A stretch of DNA of 5,986 nt from Rhodospirillales bacterium (lineage in GTDB: Bacteria; Pseudomonadota; Alphaproteobacteria; Acetobacterales; Acetobacteraceae), in contig JAGWZS010000117.1 in assembly GCA_018971905.1 (NCBI GenBank), positions 1-5,986 of the forward strand. The letters are read 5' to 3'. Below, piece by piece: positions 1 to 5,925 of this stretch (positions within the stretch are counted from its first letter, which is position 1; each line of letters opens with the position of its first letter). The notes beneath the pieces are model-generated. The model was given only the letters and a program-made list of their open reading frames with translations, had not been told where the DNA came from and ran no database searches. A program made the position numbers and the translations under genes.

Positions 1-753
1 GGGCGCGTGGGGCGTGGCAAGCAGCGCGGCTACGCGTACCTGACATGGCCGCCGCATCACCGGCTTTCCGCCGCGTCAGAAAAGCGGCTGGAAGTAATGC
101 AGACGCTGGACACGCTGGGGGCGGGCTTCACACTGGCGTCTCACGACCTGGATTTGCGCGGTGCGGGCAATCTGCTTGGCAACGAGCAATCCGGCCATAT
201 CCGCGAGGTCGGCATCGAGCTTTACCAGCAGATGCTGGAGGACGCGGTGAACGATTTGCGTGCCCAGAACCAGCAGGCGCAAAAAATTGAACGGGACTGG
301 ACGCCGAACATCAATCTCGGCCTGCCGGTGCTCATCCCCGAAGCCTATGTGGCAGATCTGCCTGTGCGGCTTGGCCTTTACCGGCGCATCAGTGCCCTTG
401 CCTCGGATGCCGAGAGCGAAGCCCTGGCCGCCGAACTGGTGGACCGTTTTGGCCCCATTCCGGCTGAGGTAGAAAATTTGCTTTCCGTGGTGGCGCTCAA
501 ACGTGCCTGCCGCGAGGCGAATGTGGAGAAGCTAGATGCCGGGCCAAAGGGCATGGTGGTGAGCTTCCGCAAGAACGACTTCGCCAACCCCGCCGGGCTG
601 ATCCAATGGATCGGCACCAAGGGCGGGCTGGTCAAACTCCGCCCGGACCAGAAGCTGGCGATGGTGCGGGACATGGATGTGGCTGCGCGCATGGCTTTGG
701 CGCGCGACCTGCTGGCCAACCTCGCCAAACTGGCAAGTGCGGCGGAAACCTAA
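1..753 (+). CDS. mfd: Transcription-repair coupling factor Mfd, C-terminal part (5' truncated by window edge)
   Basis: Mfd is a cytoplasmic DNA translocase that removes RNA polymerase stalled at lesions and recruits UvrA for nucleotide excision repair. The frame is open from base 1, so the 250 visible residues are only the C-terminal part of a protein usually about 1,100-1,200 aa long. Visible residues 1-5 are GRVGR, the end of superfamily 2 helicase motif VI. Residues 51-60 (DLRGAGNLLG) and the following GIELYQQMLEDAV are hallmark Mfd/RecG-type sequence just after the helicase core. About residues 107-205 match the C-terminal TRCF (D7) domain, with a YVADLPVRLGLYRR stretch and the RFGPIP motif; in the known protein this domain autoinhibits UvrA binding. 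The stop is TAA at 751-753. An internal ATG at 7 is not the true start. The gene converges on the - strand gene ending at 760. Identification is very secure. Confidence 0.97.
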   Translation, partial: GRVGRGKQRGYAYLTWPPHHRLSAASEKRLEVMQTLDTLGAGFTLASHDLDLRGAGNLLGNEQSGHIREVGIELYQQMLEDAVNDLRAQNQQAQKIERDWTPNINLGLPVLIPEAYVADLPVRLGLYRRISALASDAESEALAAELVDRFGPIPAEVENLLSVVALKRACREANVEKLDAGPKGMVVSFRKNDFANPAGLIQWIGTKGGLVKLRPDQKLAMVRDMDVAARMALARDLLANLAKLASAAET

Positions 754-759
754 ATCTGA

Positions 760-1053
760 TTACAGAGACTTCCAGTAAGAGGCAGCGCAGCTCACCGCTA
801 CCGGCATATCCGGGTGCGCCTGGGCTTCCGACTGCGCGGCGATGTTGCCTGTTGCCATCGATTGGCCAACCGAATTGATAATGTCGTGAAGCGGCCCGGA
901 ATTTGCGCCAGCAATGTTTGCCGCGGCGTTGCTCACGTCGTGCTTCTCCAGCGCCTGGCATACATTGGCGCTGCCGCCAGCGGCCATCGGCACGACGAAA
1001 AACACCACGGCCGCGATGACGATAACCCCGGCGATGGCAAGTGCTGATCTCAT
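760..1053 (-). CDS. Unrecognised small exported or membrane-anchored protein with two cysteines
   Basis: I do not recognise this 97-aa protein. A strongly hydrophobic stretch at residues 4-24 follows one N-terminal Arg, so it is either a signal peptide or an N-terminal anchor; the remaining ~70 residues would lie outside the inner membrane. The outer part is Ala/Ser/Asn-rich and has exactly two cysteines, C32 (NVCQALEKHD) and C89 (VAVSCAASYW), placed near its two ends, so an intramolecular disulfide is plausible. It ends YWKSL. The ATG at 1053 is supported by a GGGGA Shine-Dalgarno sequence 7 nt upstream. It lies 113 nt downstream of the SMR gene on the same strand, so it may have its own promoter or sit at the tail of the operon. 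Its TAA is 6 nt from the mfd stop. The hydrophobic leader plus good ribosome binding site favour a real gene; the function is unknown. Confidence 0.72.
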   Translation of the reverse strand: MRSALAIAGVIVIAAVVFFVVPMAAGGSANVCQALEKHDVSNAAANIAGANSGPLHDIINSVGQSMATGNIAAQSEAQAHPDMPVAVSCAASYWKSL

Positions 1054-1060
1054 AATCTCA

Positions 1061-1065
1061 TCCCC
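1061..1065 (-). promoter_or_regulatory. Shine-Dalgarno site of the 97-aa exported protein gene
   Basis: On the - strand GGGGA lies 7 nt before the ATG at 1053-1051. It supports that start codon and independent translation initiation, unlike the overlapping starts of the upstream operon. I could not identify a convincing -35/-10 pair in the 113-nt intergenic stretch. Confidence 0.55.
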
Positions 1066-1124
1066 AAATTTGTGAAAATACCGGCGTAACTGATTGGCCA
1101 GGCTGGCATTTGGGGTGTGTTGAG

Positions 1125-1145
1125 CGGTTTCGCAAATGCAAACCG
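1125..1145 (-). terminator. Possible weak hairpin terminator after the SMR gene
   Basis: An imperfect inverted repeat pairs CGGTTT (1125-1130) with AAACCG (1140-1145). Inside it, GC at 1132-1133 pairs with GC at 1138-1139 around an AAAT loop, leaving one bulged base at 1131. It starts 21 nt past the SMR stop codon on the - strand, where an operon terminator would be expected. No T-run follows on either strand, so it is not a standard intrinsic terminator. It could instead be a 3'-end stabilising stem, or chance. Confidence 0.3.
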
Positions 1146-1166
1146 ATTAAATCCGCCGTTACATGG

Positions 1167-1496
1167 TCAGTGAATCGCCATTCGTGAAAACAGATTGATC
1201 ACCAAAATGCCCGCCATGATCAGCCCTATGCCGAGTGCTCCAGGCCAGTCCACGGGCTGCCGGTAATAAAAATATCCAACGCCGACAATGAGGATGATGC
1301 CAAAGCCGCACCAGAGCGCATAAGCGTAGCCGAGCGGTATGAGCTTCACCACTTGCGAGAGCGTGAAGAAACTCACGCAATAGCCCACCACCACCATAAG
1401 AGACGGTACGAGGCGGGTGAACCCGTTGCAGGATTTCAGGGCCGAGGTGGCGGTAACCTCGCTGATAATGGCGATGGCGAGGAGCAGATACGCCAT
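1167..1496 (-). CDS. Small multidrug resistance (SMR) family transporter, EmrE/Qac-like
   Basis: SMR proteins are inner-membrane proton antiporters that export quaternary ammonium and other cationic compounds as dimers. The 109-aa length and four hydrophobic segments (about residues 3-20, 30-49, 55-74 and 85-103) match the family. Glu13 in TM1 (ISEVTA) aligns with the essential EmrE Glu14. The IPLGYAYALW stretch carries G56, Y59 and W62, matching EmrE Gly57, Tyr60 and Trp63. GFTRL after TM1 and the C-terminal INLFSRMAIH are also EmrE-like. Charged residues are few and balanced between the two sides (K21, R28, R79 against K51, R105), which fits a dual-topology homodimer, and no paired SMR gene is present. 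The ATG shares its A with the TGA of the SDHAF4-like gene (TGATG), and no clear Shine-Dalgarno precedes it, so translation is probably coupled. The family call is secure; whether the natural substrate is a drug, guanidinium or a polyamine cannot be read here, though the Qac branch fits better than the SugE/Gdx branch. Confidence 0.93.
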   Translation of the reverse strand: MAYLLLAIAIISEVTATSALKSCNGFTRLVPSLMVVVGYCVSFFTLSQVVKLIPLGYAYALWCGFGIILIVGVGYFYYRQPVDWPGALGIGLIMAGILVINLFSRMAIH

Positions 1497-1648
1497 CAGA
1501 AATCAGAACAGCGGCCGTTTTTTTCCCAATCGCCATAACGCGTCGGCTCAGGCCCCTTCGGGCCGCCAATCTCTTTCGGGGGCTTTGGCGCCTCCGGCTG
1601 CGGGGTGGCCTGGGGCTCCGGCTTGGCAGAGGGCGTACTGTCGTTCAT
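1496..1648 (-). CDS. SDHAF4-like (DUF1674) succinate dehydrogenase assembly factor
   Basis: This 50-codon gene is easily missed. It begins with ATG at 1648-1646 and ends with TGA at 1498-1496. The N-terminal half (residues 1-25) is a Pro/Ala/Glu/Lys-rich, probably disordered tail. The C-terminal half reads [20 protein letters not shown] and then RCSDF at the very end, which is the diagnostic DUF1674/SDHAF4 signature. In mitochondria SDHAF4 binds the flavinylated SdhA subunit and protects it until it joins SdhB; the bacterial proteins are presumed to act similarly in the cytoplasm. The gene lies 46 nt after the ccmI stop and its TGA overlaps the SMR start by one base. No strong Shine-Dalgarno is visible; a GTAGAG lies about 9 nt upstream. 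Family membership is clear from the motif. The role in this organism is inferred from the family. Confidence 0.92.
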   Translation of the reverse strand: MNDSTPSAKPEPQATPQPEAPKPPKEIGGPKGPEPTRYGDWEKNGRCSDF

Positions 1649-1694
1649 GGCCGGGCACTCTACGCCAATGCCGCTGGAAGGGAAGAGCCGTGGG

Positions 1695-2312
1695 CTATTG
1701 CCCCCCCTGCACCTGCATCAGCCTTTCCTGGTCCAGTTGCCGCCATGAGGAATTTGCTGGCGCACTGGCGAAAGATTGCTTGAACAGCGCAAGTGCCTCG
1801 GGGGTGATTGTTCCGGCCTGCTCGCTCAGCGCCTCGGCCAGATATGCCTCGCCCTCGCTGGCATCGGCGGAGCCTGGCACCGCCACGGCCAGATGCGCCC
1901 GCAGCATGGTAATCAGCTTGTCGAGCTGCTGAAACTGCACCGCCTGCTGCGCTGCCCAGGCTGCGTGTGGCTCGGAGGGCACCGGCGTGGCATCTGGCAG
2001 ATACAGCGCGAAACCGCCGATCGGCAGAGCGATTAGCGTCATCAGCAACAACAGCTTGGCACTGCCGCCGCTGGGTTGGGCGGGCATCGCATCCGCAGCC
2101 AATATCCGGCGCTCAACCTCCAGCTTCGCACCCGCATGTTCATCGCGGCCAATACGGCCGTCCGCAAGGTCGCGGTTCAACTCTTCAAGCTGTGCGCGGT
2201 GCAGGGCAACAGAGGCCTCGCGCCGTTCCGGCAGGTTTTTCCCGCGCCGGAACACCAGCAGCAAAGGCAAACTCAGCGCCAGCGCCAGCGCCAGCATAAG
2301 GATCAGCATCAT
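1695..2312 (-). CDS. ccmI: Cytochrome c maturation protein CcmI (short form)
   Basis: CcmI is an inner-membrane chaperone that captures apocytochrome c for the CcmF/CcmH heme ligation complex. The 205-aa product has TM1 at residues 2-21, a charged cytoplasmic loop at 22-84 containing the typical CcmI stretch [17 protein letters not shown] (38-54), TM2 at 86-106, and a periplasmic tail of about 100 residues. In well-studied alphaproteobacteria the periplasmic part is a long tetratricopeptide-repeat domain and the whole protein is around 400 aa, so this one has most of that domain missing; residues 118-142 and 154-182 may be remaining helices. The stop is a clean TAG and the frame is intact, so this is a short form and not an obvious pseudogene. 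The ATG at 2312 overlaps the ccmH stop in ATGA; a second ATG follows immediately at 2309. Identification rests on the N-terminal module and operon position. Confidence 0.88.
   Translation of the reverse strand: MMLILMLALALALSLPLLLVFRRGKNLPERREASVALHRAQLEELNRDLADGRIGRDEHAGAKLEVERRILAADAMPAQPSGGSAKLLLLMTLIALPIGGFALYLPDATPVPSEPHAAWAAQQAVQFQQLDKLITMLRAHLAVAVPGSADASEGEAYLAEALSEQAGTITPEALALFKQSFASAPANSSWRQLDQERLMQVQGGQ
2274..2295. repeat. Short hexamer tandem repeat in the ccmI signal-anchor region
   Basis: The + strand carries CAGCGC three times in a row followed by CAGC. On the coding strand this encodes alternating Leu-Ala in the first membrane helix of CcmI (LALALALS, about residues 7-14). A six-base unit keeps the reading frame, so copy-number change would alter helix length by two residues and would not switch the gene off. 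It is probably ordinary low complexity of a Leu/Ala helix. Confidence 0.6.
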
Positions 2313-2761
2313 TTCAATAATTCATCCAGGCGGGCTTGTTCGGCCGGGTTCAACGGCGCGGCGGGTTTGGCGCGGGTTTTACGCCCCAGCCAGAAAGCCA
2401 GAAATCCGCCGACGAGTGCCAGAATGGGTGAGGCGTAGAGCAGCCATGTCAATGGCGAAACAGGCGGCTTTAGCAGCACGAAAATTCCGTAACGCTGCAC
2501 CATGTAATGCATGATCTGCTTGTCCGGCACGCCCTGCACCACCTGCTGGCGGATAATCACCCGCAATTGCTTGGCAAGTCCGGCCGAGGATTCCTCGATG
2601 CTTTCATTCTGGCAGACCAGGCAGCGCAACTGCCCGCCAATCGCCTCGGCGCGGCTTTCCTGCGCCTGGGTCAGGGTGATGCCGTCGCGCGTTACCATGG
2701 CCTGCGCCAGGGCGAGGCTGGGCAGCAGCAGCAGCGCCAGCAGAAAACGCGGTGGTCTCAT
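2309..2761 (-). CDS. ccmH: Cytochrome c maturation thiol-reductase subunit CcmH (CycL/NrfF family)
   Basis: CcmH is a membrane-anchored periplasmic protein that keeps apocytochrome c CXXCH cysteines reduced ahead of heme ligation, working with CcmG and CcmF. The 150-aa product has a signal peptide ending near residue 19-21 (LALAQA), then the family-defining LRCLVCQNESI motif at 45-55 with redox cysteines C47 and C50. A helical bundle follows at about 56-98, including YGIFVLLKPP, then a C-terminal TM helix at about 104-125 and a short basic cytoplasmic tail. The length matches the stand-alone alphaproteobacterial form; the E. coli protein is longer because it is fused to a CcmI-like domain, which here is the next gene. 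The ATG at 2761 overlaps the ccmG stop (ATGA, 2758-2761) and its own TGA overlaps the ccmI start, so translation is coupled on both sides. Confidence 0.96.
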   Translation of the reverse strand: MRPPRFLLALLLLPSLALAQAMVTRDGITLTQAQESRAEAIGGQLRCLVCQNESIEESSAGLAKQLRVIIRQQVVQGVPDKQIMHYMVQRYGIFVLLKPPVSPLTWLLYASPILALVGGFLAFWLGRKTRAKPAAPLNPAEQARLDELLK

Positions 2762-3315
2762 GAATATTGCTCGAACAATGGGTTGAGCTGGGTTTTCACC
2801 ACCTCATCCGTCAGCGCCCCGGCATAGCGCAGCCGCACAATGCCGGTCTTGTCGATGAAATAAGTTTCCGGCACGCCGTACACACCCCAATTGATCGCGG
2901 TGAGCCCTGATTCATCGGTTGCGAGGCGCGTATAAGGGTTGCCATATTTTTGCAGATAGGCGGCAAGTGCCGCCGGCTGGTCTTCATACGCAATGCCCCA
3001 GATGGTGATGCCAGACGCCGCGAGGGTTTGCAGCATCGGTGCTTCCTCCTGGCAGGGCGCGCACCAGGAGGCAAACCAGTTCACCAGCATCGGCTTGGGC
3101 GGCGCCAGCAGATCGGTGTTGGAAAACCCCGACCCGCCACCGGTACCCGGCAGCGTGAAAGCGGGCGGGCGTTTGCCGATCAACGGCGAGGGCAGGGCGT
3201 GCGGGTCGTATTGATCATTCTGCATCCGGCGCAGGATGGTATAAAACCCCGCACCGCCGGCCACGGCCACGGCCAGCGGCGCCCCAAACAGCAATCGCCG
3301 CCGCAGGGGAGACAT
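2758..3315 (-). CDS. ccmG: Cytochrome c maturation thioredoxin CcmG/DsbE
   Basis: CcmG is a membrane-tethered periplasmic thioredoxin that passes electrons from the CcdA/DsbD pathway to CcmH or apocytochrome c. The 185-aa product has an N-terminal anchor at about residues 8-28 preceded by arginines. A thioredoxin fold covers about 44-183, with the active site WCAPC at 84-88 (C85, C88) followed by QEEAP, and the cis-proline loop YGVPETYFID with Pro149. The acidic E90/E91 after the active site and the GVPE loop are typical of the DsbE/CcmG branch, not general thioredoxins. The length is normal. The ATG shares one base with the ccmF TAA (TAATG, base 3315), and its TGA overlaps the ccmH start. 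The similar TlpA/ResA families are excluded by operon position and the GVPET loop. Confidence 0.97.
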   Translation of the reverse strand: MSPLRRRLLFGAPLAVAVAGGAGFYTILRRMQNDQYDPHALPSPLIGKRPPAFTLPGTGGGSGFSNTDLLAPPKPMLVNWFASWCAPCQEEAPMLQTLAASGITIWGIAYEDQPAALAAYLQKYGNPYTRLATDESGLTAINWGVYGVPETYFIDKTGIVRLRYAGALTDEVVKTQLNPLFEQYS

Positions 3316-5276
3316 TAAACCGTAGCCCCGCCCGGCAGGCGCTTGCGGAAAGGCGCGCCGACGCGCAGCCGCCTGTCGGAAAGCGAGAACACCCCGCCCA
3401 GCGCCATAATCAACCCGCCGAACCAGATTTCCGGCGCGCCGGGATGGCGGCTCAGCCGCAGCTCCGCGCCGCCATCTTCCTCATCGGCAAAATCGATATA
3501 AATATCCTGAAACCCATTGGTGCGAATGGCGGCATCAGAGGTGATGACATGCTGCGCGGTAAAAAAGCGGCGGCTGGGGTGCAGAACCATGAACACATGC
3601 CCGTTATCGCTCAGCGCCACATCCGCCACGCGCTGGGAGTAATCCGGCCCCGGTGCGTCGTGAATATCCTGCAGGGTCCAGGAATATCCGCCCAGTGTGG
3701 TGGACTGCCCAGGCTTCAGCACGATCACCTTCTGCACCGCGAGCGTCATCGCCGCGATGCCCAGCACCGAAACACCAAACCCTATATGCCCCAGTGCTGC
3801 GCCGATAGCGGCGCGCGGCAGCGTGAAAAGCCGCCCCAGCGCTTGCCCCAGCGGCACGCGGAACAGGCGGATACGTTCGGCAATGTCAGTGAGCGCTGCG
3901 CACACCACCCAGGCCCCGCCCGCCAGCCCCAGGGCGGCAATAATGTGCCTGGTGGCGGTGAGGATGATGAACACAAGCACAGCCACCGCCCCAGCCAGCC
4001 AAAGCCGTTGCAGCACCGGCAGCATATCCGCTCGCTTCCAGCGCAAAAGTGGCCCTATGCCCATCGCCAGAATAATCGGCCCCGCGAGCGGCAAAACCGT
4101 CTGGTTGAAAAATGGCGCACCGACCGAAAGCTGAATGCCAAACAAAAGATCAACAAATGGCGGATAAAGCGTACCGGTGAACACCACAGCCGCAATGGCG
4201 CAAAGGAAAATATTGTTCAAAATCAGCGCGCTTTCACGGCTGATGGGTGCATAGATGCCCGTTGCCGCCAGCACAGGCGCACGGATGGCAAACAGCAGCA
4301 GCGACCCTCCAATGGTAATGGCCAGCAGGGCGAGAATGAACAGCCCCTGGTCGGGCGCTGCGGCGAAGCTGTGCACGGAGTTCAGAATGCCCGAACGCAC
4401 GAGGAACGTGCCTGAGAGTGAGAGCGAGAAAGTGGCGATGGCCAACAGCACAGTCCACGCTTTCAGCGCCTCGCGCTTTTCCACCACGATAGCGCAGTGC
4501 AAAAGTGCCGTGCCGGTAAGCCAGGGCAGCAGGGCGGCGTTTTCCACCGGGTCCCAGAACCAGAACCCGCCCCAGCCCAGCGTGTAATAGGACCACCAGC
4601 TGCCCAGCGTGATACCGGCAGTGAGGAAGCACCAGGAAATTAAAGCCCAGGGCCGCACCCAGCGCCCCCAGGCGGCGTCTATCCGCCCCTCGATAAGCGC
4701 TGCGATGGCAAAGGCAAACGCCACGGAAAACCCGACATAGCCGGTGTAGAGAACCGGCGGATGGAAGGCGAGGCCGGGGTCCTGCAAAATCGGGTTCATG
4801 CCCGCGCCATCCAGCGGCGGCGGCCAGATGCGGGTGAAGGGGTTGGAAACCGCCAGGGTAAACAGCAAGAAGCCACAGGAAATCAGCCCCAGCACCCCCA
4901 GCACGCGGGCCCGAAGGCTTGCTGGCAGCCGCCCACCGCCCACCGCTACCGCGGCGCCGCAAAGCGAGAGGATCAGGCACCAGAGCAGGATCGAGCCATC
5001 GTGATTCCCCCATATGCCCGTGATCCGGTAGAGCAGCGGCGTCGAAGCCGACGAAAAATCCGCAATGTTCTCAACCGTGAAGTCCGAGACCACCCCGGCC
5101 CAGACCAGCGCCAGGAACGAGAGCGAGATGGCGGTGAAATGCAGCAACGCGAGCACCGGAGCCGCGGCCAGGGCGCGCGGGTCTTTCAAGCTGGGCCCGG
5201 CAATGCCCACAACGCCCTGCGCACAGGCCAGCGCCACCGCCATGGCCAGGCAGAAATGCCCAAGTTCAGGTATCAT
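3315..5276 (-). CDS. ccmF: Cytochrome c heme lyase subunit CcmF
   Basis: CcmF is the large polytopic inner-membrane protein that takes heme from holo-CcmE and, with CcmH and CcmI, ligates it to apocytochrome c. The 653-aa product has the usual length and many TM helices. The tryptophan-rich WWD domain lies at about residues 226-251 (LGWGGFWFWDPVEN at 233-246). Four histidines sit where E. coli CcmF uses them for heme: H172 (FHPP) and H302 (VHSF) flank the WWD region as external-heme ligands, while H260 and H497 (ALGHIGFG) correspond to the transmembrane heme b ligands. GNHDGS at 90-95 is also conserved. A large periplasmic loop covers about 515-615, with the HPSRRFF and AAIRTNGFQDIYI stretches, before a last TM helix near 616-632. 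The ATG at 5276 overlaps the ccmE stop (ATGA). Nothing essential is missing. Confidence 0.98.
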   Translation of the reverse strand: MIPELGHFCLAMAVALACAQGVVGIAGPSLKDPRALAAAPVLALLHFTAISLSFLALVWAGVVSDFTVENIADFSSASTPLLYRITGIWGNHDGSILLWCLILSLCGAAVAVGGGRLPASLRARVLGVLGLISCGFLLFTLAVSNPFTRIWPPPLDGAGMNPILQDPGLAFHPPVLYTGYVGFSVAFAFAIAALIEGRIDAAWGRWVRPWALISWCFLTAGITLGSWWSYYTLGWGGFWFWDPVENAALLPWLTGTALLHCAIVVEKREALKAWTVLLAIATFSLSLSGTFLVRSGILNSVHSFAAAPDQGLFILALLAITIGGSLLLFAIRAPVLAATGIYAPISRESALILNNIFLCAIAAVVFTGTLYPPFVDLLFGIQLSVGAPFFNQTVLPLAGPIILAMGIGPLLRWKRADMLPVLQRLWLAGAVAVLVFIILTATRHIIAALGLAGGAWVVCAALTDIAERIRLFRVPLGQALGRLFTLPRAAIGAALGHIGFGVSVLGIAAMTLAVQKVIVLKPGQSTTLGGYSWTLQDIHDAPGPDYSQRVADVALSDNGHVFMVLHPSRRFFTAQHVITSDAAIRTNGFQDIYIDFADEEDGGAELRLSRHPGAPEIWFGGLIMALGGVFSLSDRRLRVGAPFRKRLPGGATV

Positions 5277-5776
5277 GGGCTGGTTTTTACCTTCATGTCA
5301 TTCCAATCACTGGCGTTAGGCGGGGGGCCAAAACGCGGGTCCCATTTGCCGCTTTCCTTCAGCTCCTGCTCCACGTCCTTGGGCATGTAATCAGCGCCGT
5401 GCTTGGCCAACACCTCATCGGCCACAAACACTCCGCCCGGCCCCATGGAGCCAATGGCCACGATGCCCTGGCCTTCGCGGAACAAATCCGGCAGCAGGCC
5501 CGTGAAAACCACCTGTACCGCGGCCCGCCCGTCCGTTACCGCGAAATGTGTGGTGGGCGTGCCATTGGCAACGCTGGTTGAAACCGTGCCCACCTGCACA
5601 ATGCCACCCAGCCGGAAGCTTTGCCCGGGCGGCGGCGCCTTGGCCTCCACCTGCCGTGGCGAGAGGAAATAGGTAAGCGAGGATGAAAACGCCGCCAGGG
5701 AAAGTGCTACCGCGCCGCCCAGGCAAACCAGGCAAACCAGAACCAGGTAAAGCCGCTTTTTCTTGGGCGTGCGCAT
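5273..5776 (-). CDS. ccmE: Cytochrome c maturation heme chaperone CcmE
   Basis: CcmE binds heme covalently in the periplasm and carries it from CcmC/CcmD to CcmF. The 167-aa product has a basic N-terminus (RTPKKKR), one TM helix at about residues 9-33, and an OB-fold domain from about 52 to 130 containing FRLGGIVQVG and HFAVTDG. The heme-binding motif is AKHGADYMP: H126 is the expected covalent ligand and Y130 the axial tyrosine, giving the classical HXXXY form. After it comes a flexible tail of about 35 residues, usual for the family. Cysteines C15 and C18 form an unusual CXXC inside the TM helix. The ATG shares its first base with the ccmD TAA (TAATG, base 5776), and the TGA overlaps the ccmF start. 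Confidence 0.97.
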   Translation of the reverse strand: MRTPKKKRLYLVLVCLVCLGGAVALSLAAFSSSLTYFLSPRQVEAKAPPPGQSFRLGGIVQVGTVSTSVANGTPTTHFAVTDGRAAVQVVFTGLLPDLFREGQGIVAIGSMGPGGVFVADEVLAKHGADYMPKDVEQELKESGKWDPRFGPPPNASDWNDMKVKTSP

Positions 5777-5925
5777 TAAAGCTGCTCAGCCTGGGCCAAA
5801 CGCACCCTGGCGCGGCGGTAACGCGCGAAGGTCAGCCATGCCGCGCCAAGCAGAAAAATAACCGCCACTCCATAGGCGCCATTCACGAAGGGCCACACAT
5901 TAATGGCTTGCACTGGCGGATTCAT
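5776..5925 (-). CDS. ccmD: Heme exporter accessory protein CcmD
   Basis: CcmD is a tiny inner-membrane protein that helps release holo-CcmE from the CcmABC transporter. This 49-codon gene starts at ATG 5925-5923 and ends with TAA at 5778-5776. The product has a short N-terminal segment, a single TM helix at about residues 11-33 (WPFVNGAYGVAVIFLLGAAW lies at 11-30) and a basic tail (ARYRRARVRLAQ, 34-45), which is exactly the CcmD pattern of a hydrophobic helix followed by a positively charged cytoplasmic end. The start is fixed by a GGAGG Shine-Dalgarno 7 nt upstream and by the ATGA overlap with the upstream frame. Sequence conservation in CcmD is low, so the call rests on size, topology and position between ccmC and ccmE. 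Confidence 0.9.
   Translation of the reverse strand: MNPPVQAINVWPFVNGAYGVAVIFLLGAAWLTFARYRRARVRLAQAEQL

Noticed and set aside
1551..1564. GC-rich hairpin GGCCC-CTTC-GGGCC as a possible terminator
   Set aside because: It lies inside the SDHAF4-like coding sequence and is explained by the conserved GGPKGP codons; no T-run follows in the coding direction.
1159..1569. A 136-codon - strand frame overlapping the SMR gene
   Set aside because: The overlapping frame at 1167-1496 has the full EmrE-like pattern with the key Glu, Tyr and Trp, so this one is an off-frame shadow.
1649..1694. The 46-nt gap between ccmI and the SDHAF4-like gene as a terminator or promoter
   Set aside because: I could find only a 4-bp possible stem (GGCA/TGCC) and no credible -35/-10 pair, so read-through from ccmI is the simpler view.
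1417..1932. A 171-codon + strand frame spanning SMR, the SDHAF4-like gene and ccmI
   Set aside because: It crosses three real - strand genes and has a shadow-like Ala/Ser/Arg composition.
3444..4415. A 323-codon open frame on the + strand opposite ccmF
   Set aside because: It is antisense to strongly conserved ccmF codons, its translation is Gln/Arg/Asn-rich with no domain, and long antisense frames are common opposite GC-rich genes.
4234..5013. A 259-codon open frame on the - strand overlapping ccmF in another frame
   Set aside because: The ccmF frame encodes the WWD domain and heme histidines here; the other frame gives an Arg/Gly/Ala-rich shadow with no family features.
4761..5390. A 209-codon open frame on the + strand over the ccmF/ccmE junction
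   Set aside because: It is antisense to two secure genes, low-complexity Arg/Gln-rich, and has no recognisable motif.
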